From assembly GCA_013042255.1 (NCBI GenBank), contig JABDQK010000051.1, positions 1 to 6,937 on the forward strand: a DNA stretch of 6,937 nucleotides, written 5' to 3'. The notes under the pieces were generated by a model, which saw nothing but the letters and a program-made list of their open reading frames with translations, ran no database searches and was not told where the DNA came from. Each line of letters opens with the position of its first letter. Positions within the stretch are counted from its first letter, which is position 1. Origin of the DNA: Flavobacteriaceae bacterium. GTDB lineage: Bacteria; Bacteroidota; Bacteroidia; Flavobacteriales; Flavobacteriaceae. Below, one piece after another: positions 1 to 6,585 of this stretch. Made by a program: the position numbers and the translations under genes.

Positions 1-22
1 TTTAAATGGTTAAAATACTGAG

Positions 23-892
23 ATGGACAAGCTAAAGACAATTTTTTCGAAATTCAATGACTTCCTCTCCTATCAGATTATTGAAAGTGAGAGTATTCAT
101 ATCACTGTGGGAACCTTTCTATCTATAGTCATCGCCATTGTTGTGGTTACTTATTTGTTGCGGATCGTTCATAATTTAGTAGTTAAGAAGTTACCCGTAT
201 CTGATAAAAACAAATTTGTCAGCATTTTTTCCTTTTTAAAATACCTTTTTTACATCCTGGTCATCAGTGTAATTCTTCATTCCTCAGGGGTTAATTTGAC
301 CGTATTACTGACAGCTTCAGCAGCCTTATTCGTAGGCCTGGGATTTGCCTTGCAAACCCTCTTTCAGGACATTATTTCAGGGGTTATGATGATCCTTGAT
401 CAATCCATACACGTAGGAGATATTATTGAGGTGGAAGGTAAAGTGGGAAGGGTTTTCGAGATACGCCTGAGAAGTACAAGAGCTTTAACACGAGACGACA
501 AAGTACTCATTATTCCGAACCATATCTTTTTAACCAATACGATTTACAATTATACACAGAACCATAATACCACCCGTGAATCACTGGTAGTTGGGGTGGC
601 CTATGGCAGTGATGTGCAATTGGTGACAAAAATCTTAGAAGAAATTGCCATGGATCAAATGGGAGTTTTAAAAAACCCGCCTCCATTTGTTCAGTTTGAT
701 GACTTTGGAGATTCAGCTCTTGTGTTTTCTCTTAACTTTTTTATAGAAGACGGATTTAGGGTGCCCCGTATGCGCAGTGAAATGCGTTATAAAATAGATG
801 ATCAATTCAGGAAGAAAGGTGTTACTATTCCATTTCCACAAAGGGATGTACATTTTTTCCAGCATGGTCCTATTGCCCTCAAGAAAGACTAA
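23..892 (+). CDS. MscS-family small-conductance mechanosensitive ion channel
   Basis: This inner-membrane channel is expected to open under membrane tension and release solutes during hypo-osmotic shock. The protein has 289 residues, close to the usual size of E. coli-type MscS. Hydrophobic segments lie at about residues 27-53 (TM1), 66-86 (TM2) and 91-121 (TM3, pore-lining). TM3 carries the small-residue pattern typical of the family (TASAALFVGLGFALQ, 97-111), followed by the bent helix QDIISGVMMILDQ. The beta domain follows, with the MscS signature VGDIIEVEGKVGRV (131-144) and IIPNHIFLTNTIYNYT (163-178). The rest, to about residue 280, is the cytoplasmic vestibule. A TAA at 11-13 in the same frame closes off upstream starts, so ATG 23 is the first possible one. 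No Shine-Dalgarno sequence is visible. The promoter must lie left of the window. It is a plain small MscS with no extra domain; which paralogue it is cannot be told. Confidence 0.93.
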   Translation: MDKLKTIFSKFNDFLSYQIIESESIHITVGTFLSIVIAIVVVTYLLRIVHNLVVKKLPVSDKNKFVSIFSFLKYLFYILVISVILHSSGVNLTVLLTASAALFVGLGFALQTLFQDIISGVMMILDQSIHVGDIIEVEGKVGRVFEIRLRSTRALTRDDKVLIIPNHIFLTNTIYNYTQNHNTTRESLVVGVAYGSDVQLVTKILEEIAMDQMGVLKNPPPFVQFDDFGDSALVFSLNFFIEDGFRVPRMRSEMRYKIDDQFRKKGVTIPFPQRDVHFFQHGPIALKKD

Positions 893-964
893 ATAGTATA
901 ACTATATACTCACTTGCTATAGATAATTAGTCTTGCTGACATGATGCAAATAATTCAATAGAAG

Positions 965-992
965 CCCTGGCACCGTTTTTGAGTTGTCAGGG
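965..992 (+). promoter_or_regulatory. Inverted repeat containing a sigma-54-like -24 element, upstream of the sigma-54 activator gene
   Basis: The arms CCCTGGCA (965-972) and TGTCAGGG (985-992) pair over eight positions, one of them a G-T wobble, around a 12-base T-rich spacer. The left arm overlaps CTGGCAC-N5-TTGAG (967-983). Compared with the sigma-54 consensus YTGGCACGRNNNTTGCW, the -24 half is complete but the -12 half reads TTGAG, so the usual GC doublet is GA. If it is used, transcription would begin near 994, about 46 bases before the regulator's ATG. It could instead be an operator or an RNA hairpin. No T-run follows it on either strand, so it is not a standard terminator for the channel gene. 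Confidence 0.35.
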
Positions 993-1039
993 AAAGGAAG
1001 CGGAAAAGTCCGGTTTTAATGCAACATTAAATTAAACAT

Positions 1040-2203
1040 ATGCCAAAAATATTAGTGATAGAAGATGAGGCAGCCATTCGCAGGGTACTGGTGAAAATTC
1101 TCTCTGAAGAGAATGATAAATATCAGTTGGAAGAAGCCGAAAATGGACAAAAAGGAATAGAATCAATCAAAAAGAACGATTACGACCTGGTTCTTTGTGA
1201 CATAAAAATGCCCAAAATGGATGGGGTGGAAGTGCTGGAGGCGGCGCGGAAAATAAAACCGGAAATTCCGTTTATTATGATCTCCGGACATGGCGATCTC
1301 GATACTGCGGTCAATACCATGCGTCTTGGTGCATACGATTATATTTCCAAACCACCTGATCTCAACAGGTTGCTCACTACGGTAAGAAATGCTCTCGACA
1401 GGAAGGAATTGGTGGTGGAAAACAAAATTCTCAAAAAGAAAGTGAGTAAGAAATACGAGATGATCGGTGATAGTCCGGAAATCTCGAATATTAAGGAAAT
1501 CATTGAAAAAGTAGCTCCCACCGATGCCAGAGTATTAATAACAGGAGCGAACGGAACAGGAAAGGAATTGGTAGCCCATTGGATTCATCAGAAAAGCGAA
1601 AGGAGTAATCATCCTTTTGTTGAAGTGAATTGTGCGGCAATTCCTTCAGAACTTATAGAAAGTGAATTGTTTGGGCACGTAAAAGGAGCATTCACTTCGG
1701 CCATAAAAGACAGAGCAGGAAAATTTGAAGCGGCGAATAAAGGAACCATTTTTTTAGACGAAATAGGAGACATGAGCCTTTCAGCCCAGGCCAAAGTGCT
1801 TAGAGCCCTGCAGGAAAATAAGATTTCCAGAGTAGGTTCAGATAAAGATATCAATGTGGATGTACGAGTTGTGGCCGCGACCAATAAAAATCTACAAAAG
1901 GAAATCGAAGAAGGCCGGTTCAGAGAAGACCTTTATCACAGGCTCGCTGTCATTCTAATCCAAGTTCCTGCCCTGAATGAACGCCGGAAAGATATCCCCT
2001 TGCTGATTGAACATTTTTCTGAAAAAATTGCTGGGGAACAAGGTACTGTACCAAAAAAATTCTCCCCAAAAGCAGTTTCGCTTTTAAAAGAATACGACTG
2101 GACAGGTAATATCCGGGAATTGCGTAATGTGGTGGAGCGACTCACCATCCTGGGAAATGATGAGATTACAGAGGATGATGTAAAGCTTTTCGCAAGCAAA
2201 TAA
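1040..2203 (+). CDS. Sigma-54-dependent response regulator (receiver + AAA+), no DNA-binding domain
   Basis: This is an NtrC-class bacterial enhancer-binding protein: a phosphorylated receiver would control an AAA+ ATPase that remodels RpoN-RNA polymerase. The receiver (about 1-120) has acidic residues E8/D9, phospho-acceptor D54, S82 and K104. A helical linker (about 120-138) joins it to the AAA+ domain (about 140-368). That domain has Walker A GANGTGKE (169-176), sigma-contacting loop GAFTSA (216-221; the usual form is GAFTGA), Walker B TIFLDE (236-241), arginine-finger region GRFREDLYHRL (292-302) and sensor II WTGNIREL (354-361). The protein ends at 387, about 20 residues after the AAA+ lid, where NtrC relatives usually carry a Fis-type helix-turn-helix. 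There is no room for one before the convergent gene 29 bp away. Helicobacter FlgR and chlamydial CtcC are known activators that also lack this domain. No partner kinase is in the window. The ATG follows an A-rich leader without a Shine-Dalgarno sequence. Confidence 0.93.
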   Translation: MPKILVIEDEAAIRRVLVKILSEENDKYQLEEAENGQKGIESIKKNDYDLVLCDIKMPKMDGVEVLEAARKIKPEIPFIMISGHGDLDTAVNTMRLGAYDYISKPPDLNRLLTTVRNALDRKELVVENKILKKKVSKKYEMIGDSPEISNIKEIIEKVAPTDARVLITGANGTGKELVAHWIHQKSERSNHPFVEVNCAAIPSELIESELFGHVKGAFTSAIKDRAGKFEAANKGTIFLDEIGDMSLSAQAKVLRALQENKISRVGSDKDINVDVRVVAATNKNLQKEIEEGRFREDLYHRLAVILIQVPALNERRKDIPLLIEHFSEKIAGEQGTVPKKFSPKAVSLLKEYDWTGNIRELRNVVERLTILGNDEITEDDVKLFASK

Positions 2204-2232
2204 ATTCTTGTTCCCGGACAAAAATTTTAGCC

Positions 2233-2925
2233 TCAGGGACACTGATTGCTGAGCTTTAACAATGCTTTGGCCGCAATTTCTTTCGTTCTGAGGTTGTAAT
2301 ACTTCTTCCCTTCTGTAAGGTCGGACTTCAGCAATTCCAGCTCGCAACGTTCAAAGACTTGAGATACATATTCATTTGCCTCTTCACAGGGTAGTGTGGA
2401 GATCACCTTTTGAAGTGAAAGTTCAAAATCAATTAGAGAAGCATCAATCCTGGCCTCGAGTTCTTTTCCGGCAATTGGTCTGAATATATTTTTCTTTTCC
2501 TCCATTTCCTTAGTGTTGACTGCTAATAGGTCATTCCCATACTCACTACTGTGGATTTCTGCGTGATCTGCAAGCGCTTCCTGGCTGCTGTTTGCGTATT
2601 CCAGGGCTTTTTTTAGTAGTATACGGGTACTTAAGATAGAACCAGCCTTGATCGCCTTTTTTAAATAGTTTTCACCTTCTTCAATACTCTGCATGGCGAA
2701 TTCACATCCGCAATCCTCAAATTGTTCCATGGATTTGTCAATGGCACTAAGCGCCTTATAGGCATAGTAGTGAACCATTTTAATCTTATCGGCCGAAATG
2801 GCTTTCTGAGTATTGGTTTTTATAAAGCTGAGATTGGATCCGGCATAGTCACAGGCATTAGAAGGTATCAGCCCGGCTAGTAAAGGGGATGCGGCAAGCC
2901 ACAGATAAGTGATCAGTCCTTTCAT
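2233..2925 (-). CDS. Secreted helical protein with six cysteines, function unknown
   Basis: The protein has 230 residues. It begins with a signal peptide: a single Lys, a hydrophobic core to about residue 20, then SNA-C, giving probable cleavage just before C25. The sequence before C25 is not a canonical lipobox, since position -3 is Ser rather than Leu, so a periplasmic or secreted form is more likely than a lipoprotein. The mature part is mostly charged amphipathic helix. Its cysteines are C25, C72, C74 (as DCGCEFA), C180 (as LPCEEA), C194 and C229, an even number that suits disulfides. The halves around C74 and C180 resemble each other weakly (C-E-x-A followed by a long helix), hinting at an old duplication. 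I recall similar unnamed proteins in Flavobacteriaceae but cannot assign a function. It is monocistronic, convergent with the regulator and divergent from ppk2. A near-match to the flavobacterial -7 box (TACCTTTA on the - strand, 2963-2970) lies 38 bp before the start. Confidence 0.82.
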   Translation of the reverse strand: MKGLITYLWLAASPLLAGLIPSNACDYAGSNLSFIKTNTQKAISADKIKMVHYYAYKALSAIDKSMEQFEDCGCEFAMQSIEEGENYLKKAIKAGSILSTRILLKKALEYANSSQEALADHAEIHSSEYGNDLLAVNTKEMEEKKNIFRPIAGKELEARIDASLIDFELSLQKVISTLPCEEANEYVSQVFERCELELLKSDLTEGKKYYNLRTKEIAAKALLKLSNQCP

Positions 2926-3115
2926 AGTCTACATTAGGTTACTACGTAAGATTTAGGATCAATAAAGGTAGTACAGCCTTTGAGGATCACCTTATTTTAT
3001 CGTCATAAGGGGAAAAACCCACGATTTAGGCGCTTTTTCACCTGTGAATATGGTCAATATGTTTAATTTTTGTTATGAATTACCGGGGCAGCATAATTTA
3101 TTTTATATTCAGGCT

Positions 3116-3994
3116 ATGAAGAAAATAGACAGTACTTCTTATAGGGTAGAAAAGGCTGCAAAACTGAATGATATCCCGACATTCGAGGATTTTGGGAAAT
3201 CAGATAAAAAGCTGAAAAAGTACCTTGAGAAGATAAGGATAGAATTGGGTGAGTTCCAGGACGTGATGTATGCCCACGATAAATACAGCGTACTTATTTG
3301 CCTGCAGGGTATGGATACAGCAGGAAAAGACAGTCTTATCCGAGAGGTTTTTAAGGATTTTAATGTAAGAGGGGTGCAGGTACACAGTTTTAAAGTACCC
3401 ACCGAATTGGAACGCAGCCATGATTATCTGTGGCGGCATTATATCGCTTTGCCTCAGAAAGGAAAATTCGGGGTGTTTAATCGTACACATTACGAAAATG
3501 TACTGGTCACCCGGGTTCACCCCTCCTATATCCTGGGGGAGCATATACCCGGTATCCACACCGTTGAGGATATCGATGAAAAGTTCTGGGAAGATCGTTT
3601 CAGGCAGATCAATGATTTTGAACTCCATCTGGCTCAGAACGGAACCATCATCTTTAAATTCTTTCTTCACCTTTCCAAAGAGGAACAGCGGCAGAGATTA
3701 CTGAGGCGACTCGAAAAGAAGGAAAAGAACTGGAAATTCTCAGCAGGCGACCTTAAAGAAAGAGCACTGTGGGACACCTATCAAGAGTGTTATGAAGAGG
3801 CTATCAACAAAACCTCCAAAACGCACGCACCCTGGTTTGTCATCCCTGCAGATAACAAGGAAGCAGCCCGGGTAATCGTTGCAGAGATCCTGCTCCAGGA
3901 ACTGGCTAAATACACAGATGTGGTAGAGCCCGAACTGGATGATAAAACAAAAGCAAACATCGAAGAATACAAAAAGCAATTAGAAAGCGAATGA
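3116..3994 (+). CDS. ppk2: Polyphosphate kinase 2 (polyphosphate:nucleotide phosphotransferase), class III-like
   Basis: PPK2 moves phosphate from inorganic polyphosphate to nucleotides in the cytoplasm; class III members take AMP through ADP to ATP. From ATG 3116 the protein has 292 residues, usual for the family. It shows P-loop QGMDTAGKD (64-72), FKVPTELE then HDYLWRH (102-108), FNRTHYENVLVTRVHP (121-136), the lid segment KNWKFSAGDLKER (204-216) and APWFVIPADN near 238-247. These closely match what I remember of the Cytophaga hutchinsonii class III enzyme, so the class is inferred from memory. The frame stays open upstream to ATG 3044, but those 24 residues (rich in Met, Phe and Asn) look like intergenic DNA in translation. 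Family-like sequence starts at MKKIDS. A promoter-like TAATTTTTG (3064-3072, one base longer than TAnnTTTG) would place the transcript start downstream of 3044. The stop overlaps the next gene's start (ATGA), so the two are probably co-transcribed and translationally coupled. Confidence 0.93.
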   Translation: MKKIDSTSYRVEKAAKLNDIPTFEDFGKSDKKLKKYLEKIRIELGEFQDVMYAHDKYSVLICLQGMDTAGKDSLIREVFKDFNVRGVQVHSFKVPTELERSHDYLWRHYIALPQKGKFGVFNRTHYENVLVTRVHPSYILGEHIPGIHTVEDIDEKFWEDRFRQINDFELHLAQNGTIIFKFFLHLSKEEQRQRLLRRLEKKEKNWKFSAGDLKERALWDTYQECYEEAINKTSKTHAPWFVIPADNKEAARVIVAEILLQELAKYTDVVEPELDDKTKANIEEYKKQLESE

Positions 3995-5379
3995 TTAGAA
4001 TTACAATTACCCTGTTCCTGATGCTGCAATTTCACAATGTGGCAGCACAGACCGATGATGAAAAACAAATCAGAGCAATTTACGATCTGGCTCTAACAAA
4101 GGGCAAGACTTATGGCTGGCTTAACTATTTGTCTAATCAGATAGGGGGTCGACTATCAGGTTCAGTGCAGGCAGAACAGGCCGTTAACTACACCAAAGCA
4201 CAACTTGATTCCCTGGGCCTCGACAAGGTCTGGCTTCAGCCTGTTATGGTGCCCAAATGGGTGAGGGGAACGCCGGAATTTGCTTATCTGGAGAGCAAGC
4301 CCGGATATACCAGCAATGTCCCGATTTGCGCCCTTGGGGGTTCAGTAGCTACTCCTCCCGGCGGAGTGAAAGCCGAGGTAGTTGAGGTAAAAAGTCTTGA
4401 AGAGCTGGAAATTCTCGGCAGGGATAAAATTCAGGGGAAGATCGTTTTTTATAACAGGCCGATGGATGCCAGACTCCTAAATACTTTCAGAGCCTACGGC
4501 GGGGCAGTAGATCAGCGTTCAAAAGGGGCGGCAGAAGCAGCAAAATACGGAGCTGTAGGGGTTATTGTGAGGTCGATGAATCTCCGGCTGGACGACAATC
4601 CCCATACAGGTTCCACGAATTATGGAGACCTGCCCGAAAAGGACAGGATTCCTGCCGCAGCTATAAGTACCAATGGGGCTGAATTTTTAAGCACAACCCT
4701 AAAACTCAATCCGAAAATTCTGTTTTACTTTAAGTTGAATTGCAAACAACTTGAAGATGTGCAGTCTTATAATGTGATAGGTGAGATCAAAGGCAGTACA
4801 AGGCCCGAAGAGGTCATGGTTGTTGGAGGTCATCTCGATTCCTGGGACCTGGGAGACGGGGCTCATGACGACGGTGCCGGATGCGTGCAAAGTATGGAAG
4901 TGCTTCGCCTGCTAAAATTGAGCGGGTATAAACCAAAGCGGACCATCAGGGTAGTCTTGTTTATGAATGAGGAAAACGGACTTCGGGGTGGAAGGAAATA
5001 TGCTTCCGAAGCCGACATAAAAGGAGAAAAGCATGTATTCGCCCTCGAAAGTGATGCCGGAGGTTTTACCCCCAGAGGATTTTCCTTTGACAGTTCTGAA
5101 TCCGATTTTAATACCGTCCTCAGTTGGAAGCAATTGTTTGAGCCATACCTTTCTGCTGAATTTACCCAGGGAGGAGGAGGCGCTGATATCGGACCATTGA
5201 AAAAGCCGGGAATCGTTCTGGCCGGATTGCGGCCGGATTCACAACGGTATTTCGCCCATCATCATGCTCAGAATGACACTTTTGAACACGTCAACAGACG
5301 TGAACTCGAATTAGGTGCGGCTGCGATGACCAGTCTGATTTACCTGGCCGATAAATACGGATTGGGAACGGCCCAATAA
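3991..5379 (+). CDS. Secreted M28-family zinc metallopeptidase with PA-domain insert (carboxypeptidase Q-like)
   Basis: This is a 462-residue exported peptidase. Residues 1-19 form a Sec signal peptide (hydrophobic to about 14, then NVAA-Q), with no lipobox and no obvious C-terminal T9SS sorting domain, so it is probably periplasmic. The mature N-terminal part (about 21-110) and a protease-associated region (about 110-250) precede the catalytic domain. The di-zinc site is complete by family pattern: H281 (GGHLDSWD), bridging D293 (AHDDGAG), general base E327 with ligand E328 (MNEENG), D355 (ESDAGG) and H425 (HHHAQNDT). The layout resembles carboxypeptidase Q (plasma glutamate carboxypeptidase), which removes N-terminal residues from small peptides. 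Substrate preference here is unknown. Its ATG overlaps the ppk2 stop by 4 bp, so it is likely translated by coupling. A link between polyphosphate metabolism and an exported peptidase is not obvious. Confidence 0.93.
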   Translation: MIRITITLFLMLQFHNVAAQTDDEKQIRAIYDLALTKGKTYGWLNYLSNQIGGRLSGSVQAEQAVNYTKAQLDSLGLDKVWLQPVMVPKWVRGTPEFAYLESKPGYTSNVPICALGGSVATPPGGVKAEVVEVKSLEELEILGRDKIQGKIVFYNRPMDARLLNTFRAYGGAVDQRSKGAAEAAKYGAVGVIVRSMNLRLDDNPHTGSTNYGDLPEKDRIPAAAISTNGAEFLSTTLKLNPKILFYFKLNCKQLEDVQSYNVIGEIKGSTRPEEVMVVGGHLDSWDLGDGAHDDGAGCVQSMEVLRLLKLSGYKPKRTIRVVLFMNEENGLRGGRKYASEADIKGEKHVFALESDAGGFTPRGFSFDSSESDFNTVLSWKQLFEPYLSAEFTQGGGGADIGPLKKPGIVLAGLRPDSQRYFAHHHAQNDTFEHVNRRELELGAAAMTSLIYLADKYGLGTAQ

Positions 5380-5440
5380 CCGTCAATTTTCAAATTATAT
5401 CAGATGCATTTGAAAGCCGGATGTTCCGGGCATTAATTCA

Positions 5441-5448
5441 TATCTTTG
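5441..5448 (+). promoter_or_regulatory. Flavobacterial -7 promoter box (TAnnTTTG) for the dual immunophilin gene
   Basis: TATCTTTG matches the Bacteroidota housekeeping -7 consensus exactly and lies 21 bp before the ATG at 5470, implying a leader of roughly 10-20 bases. A clear -33 TTG at the usual spacing is missing; the nearest TTTG (5409-5412) is about 28 bp away. A short CCGG-N5-CCGG repeat (5417-5429) lies where the -33 element should be. This box suggests the immunophilin is transcribed separately from the peptidase gene, which ends 90 bp upstream of the ATG. Confidence 0.6.
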
Positions 5449-5469
5449 CGCCTTTAAAAACTTTACGTT

Positions 5470-6402
5470 ATGCAAGACGGAATATACGCCAAATTCAACA
5501 CCACTAAAGGAGAAATCCTGATAAAGTTAACTCATGATAAAACGCCTGGAACGGTTGGTAATTTTGTAGCCCTCGCTGAAGGGAATCTTGAAAATTCAAT
5601 AAAACCACAGGGTACGCCATATTACGATGGTCTTACCTTCCATAGGGTAATTCCTGATTTTATGATACAGGGTGGCTGTCCATTAGGGACAGGGACAGGA
5701 GACCCAGGGTATAAGTTTGATGATGAGTTTCATCCGGAACTCAGACACGATGTACCGGGGGTCCTATCAATGGCCAATGCAGGGCCGGGGTCCAATGGGA
5801 GTCAGTTCTTTATCACCCACAATGCCACACCCTGGCTTGATAACAAGCATACGGTCTTTGGCCATGTTGCTCACGGACAGGAAGTCGTAGATGCGATAGA
5901 ACAGGGAGATAAAATGGAATCTGTGGAGATCCTCAGGGTAGGTGAGAAGCAAAAAACCTGGAATGCAGTTGAAGCCTTCAGGACTTTTGAAGGTGCAAGG
6001 GAGAAAAGAATTGCCGAGGAAAAGAAGAAGGCTGAAGCCGAAATGCAAAAATTAGCTGCCGGGTTTGAGCAGACCAAAAGCGGACTCCGTTATAAACTCA
6101 TACAGGAAGGATCAGGGAAAAAGGCATCAAAAGGACAGCAGGTTTCGGTGCATTATGAAGGATCGTTACCTACAGGACAGGTATTTGATTCCTCATACAA
6201 ACGTAAAGAACCTATAACCTTTCAACTTGGGGTAGGGCAGGTTATCCCCGGATGGGATGAAGGAATAGCATTGTTAAAGGTAGGAGACAAAGCCCGATTT
6301 GTTATTCCGTCGCATCTGGCATACGGAAGTGCAGGGGCAGGAGGGGTTATTCCGCCTAACGCCACCCTAATTTTTGAGGTGGAATTGATGGAGGCTAAAT
6401 AA
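5470..6402 (+). CDS. Dual immunophilin: cyclophilin-FKBP fusion peptidyl-prolyl isomerase
   Basis: Two unrelated prolyl-isomerase folds are joined in one 310-residue protein without a signal peptide, so it should be cytoplasmic. Residues about 3-158 are a cyclophilin with [13 protein letters not shown] (57-69), [16 protein letters not shown] (101-116) and PWLDNKH (121-127). R59, F64, Q67, W122 and H127 correspond to human CypA R55, F60, Q63, W121 and H126. Residues about 163-200 form a highly charged helix rich in Lys, Glu and Ala. Residues about 203-310 are an FKBP domain. It keeps the pocket residues equivalent to FKBP12 Y26, F36, D37, V55, I56, W59, Y82 and F99, here Y229, F239, D240, V258, I259, W262, Y285 and F302. 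Both active sites look intact. The fusion is in frame with no internal stop or break. Likely roles are folding of proline-rich clients and chaperone activity. The order matches the CFBP type of dual-family immunophilin reported in some bacteria, as I recall. Confidence 0.95.
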   Translation: MQDGIYAKFNTTKGEILIKLTHDKTPGTVGNFVALAEGNLENSIKPQGTPYYDGLTFHRVIPDFMIQGGCPLGTGTGDPGYKFDDEFHPELRHDVPGVLSMANAGPGSNGSQFFITHNATPWLDNKHTVFGHVAHGQEVVDAIEQGDKMESVEILRVGEKQKTWNAVEAFRTFEGAREKRIAEEKKKAEAEMQKLAAGFEQTKSGLRYKLIQEGSGKKASKGQQVSVHYEGSLPTGQVFDSSYKRKEPITFQLGVGQVIPGWDEGIALLKVGDKARFVIPSHLAYGSAGAGGVIPPNATLIFEVELMEAK

Positions 6403-6436
6403 GGATTAGAATCCCCGAAATAAGTACTTGAAACCC

Positions 6437-6526
6437 TTAATGCCGCTTGGTGATCTGAATAGAAAATAGCAATAAAAGCATATTCAGAACAACAAGGAAG
6501 GCCATTATACCAAGAAATAGAGACAT
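6437..6526 (-). CDS. 29-residue single-pass membrane microprotein B
   Basis: Begins MSLFLGIMAFLVVLN and ends FSIQITKRH. Residues 3 to about 23 are one hydrophobic helix interrupted only by N15. The tail carries Lys, Arg and His, so by the positive-inside rule the C terminus should be cytoplasmic. It has the same length as the upstream microprotein and aligns with it without gaps: M1, F4, I7, L11, N15, L18, L19 and S22 are identical. The gene lies 57 bp downstream of that relative on the same strand and converges on the immunophilin gene (34 bp between stops). The start codon lies in the arm of a predicted hairpin. An AAGGAG sits 23 bases upstream, too far for this ATG but well placed for an ATG-TAA start-stop. 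Only sequence pattern supports this gene; it is too short for codon statistics. Confidence 0.6.
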   Translation of the reverse strand: MSLFLGIMAFLVVLNMLLLLFSIQITKRH

Positions 6527-6549
6527 AGCTTTTCTTACATAACAGCTAT
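6525..6549 (-). promoter_or_regulatory. Predicted start-sequestering RNA hairpin with start-stop codon in its loop
   Basis: Read on the - strand, ATAGCT (6549-6544) pairs with AGCTAT (6530-6525) around a 13-base loop. The right arm includes the first two bases of microprotein B's ATG (6526-6524). Beyond a G-G mismatch, three more pairs reach into the AAGGAG sequence (6555-6550), so the ribosome site may be partly masked too. The loop holds ATG immediately followed by TAA (6540-6535), nine bases after AAGGAG. A ribosome could initiate there, stop at once, open the stem and re-initiate 8 bases downstream. This mechanism is inference; what is seen is the repeat and the start-stop. Confidence 0.4.
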
Positions 6550-6561
6550 CTCCTTAGTTTA

Positions 6562-6585
6562 CCCTACCTCGATCTAGGGCTTTTT
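6562..6585 (+). terminator. Possible rho-independent terminator for the immunophilin transcript
   Basis: CCCTA (6562-6566) and TAGGG (6575-6579) form a 5-bp stem around an 8-base loop, followed by C and then TTTTT (6581-6585). Only the + strand has the T-run, so it fits the immunophilin transcript, whose stop codon is 160 bp upstream. The stem is short, so efficiency may be low. If it is used, the mRNA tail runs antisense across the whole of microprotein B and ends at the stop codon of microprotein A. Confidence 0.4.

Noticed and set aside
895..910. AGTATA-N4-TATACT inverted repeat just after the channel stop
   Set aside because: It is a purely AT-rich 6-bp repeat without a T-run, expected by chance in such DNA.
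941..961. ATGATG minigene of six codons between the channel and regulator genes
   Set aside because: It has no ribosome site and is too short to separate from chance.
2208..2228. Possible bidirectional terminator between the convergent regulator and hypothetical genes
   Set aside because: TTGTTCCCGGACAA can fold only into a weak stem with a very small loop, and the following AAAATTTT is not a proper T-run.
2084..2347. Open frame on the - strand across the regulator and hypothetical-gene junction
   Set aside because: It overlaps two better supported genes and its translation looks like low-complexity shadow sequence.
2990..3010. CCTTAT-N9-ATAAGG inverted repeat in the divergent region before ppk2
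   Set aside because: It has short arms, no link to a promoter box, and could be chance; too weak to call an operator.
3044..3115. Upstream in-frame ATG giving ppk2 a 24-residue N-terminal extension
   Set aside because: The extra residues do not resemble the family start and overlap promoter-like DNA; ATG 3116 gives the usual length.
3200..3670. 156-codon open frame on the - strand inside ppk2
   Set aside because: It is fully antisense to a well-conserved enzyme gene, has no recognisable domain, and is a coding-strand shadow.
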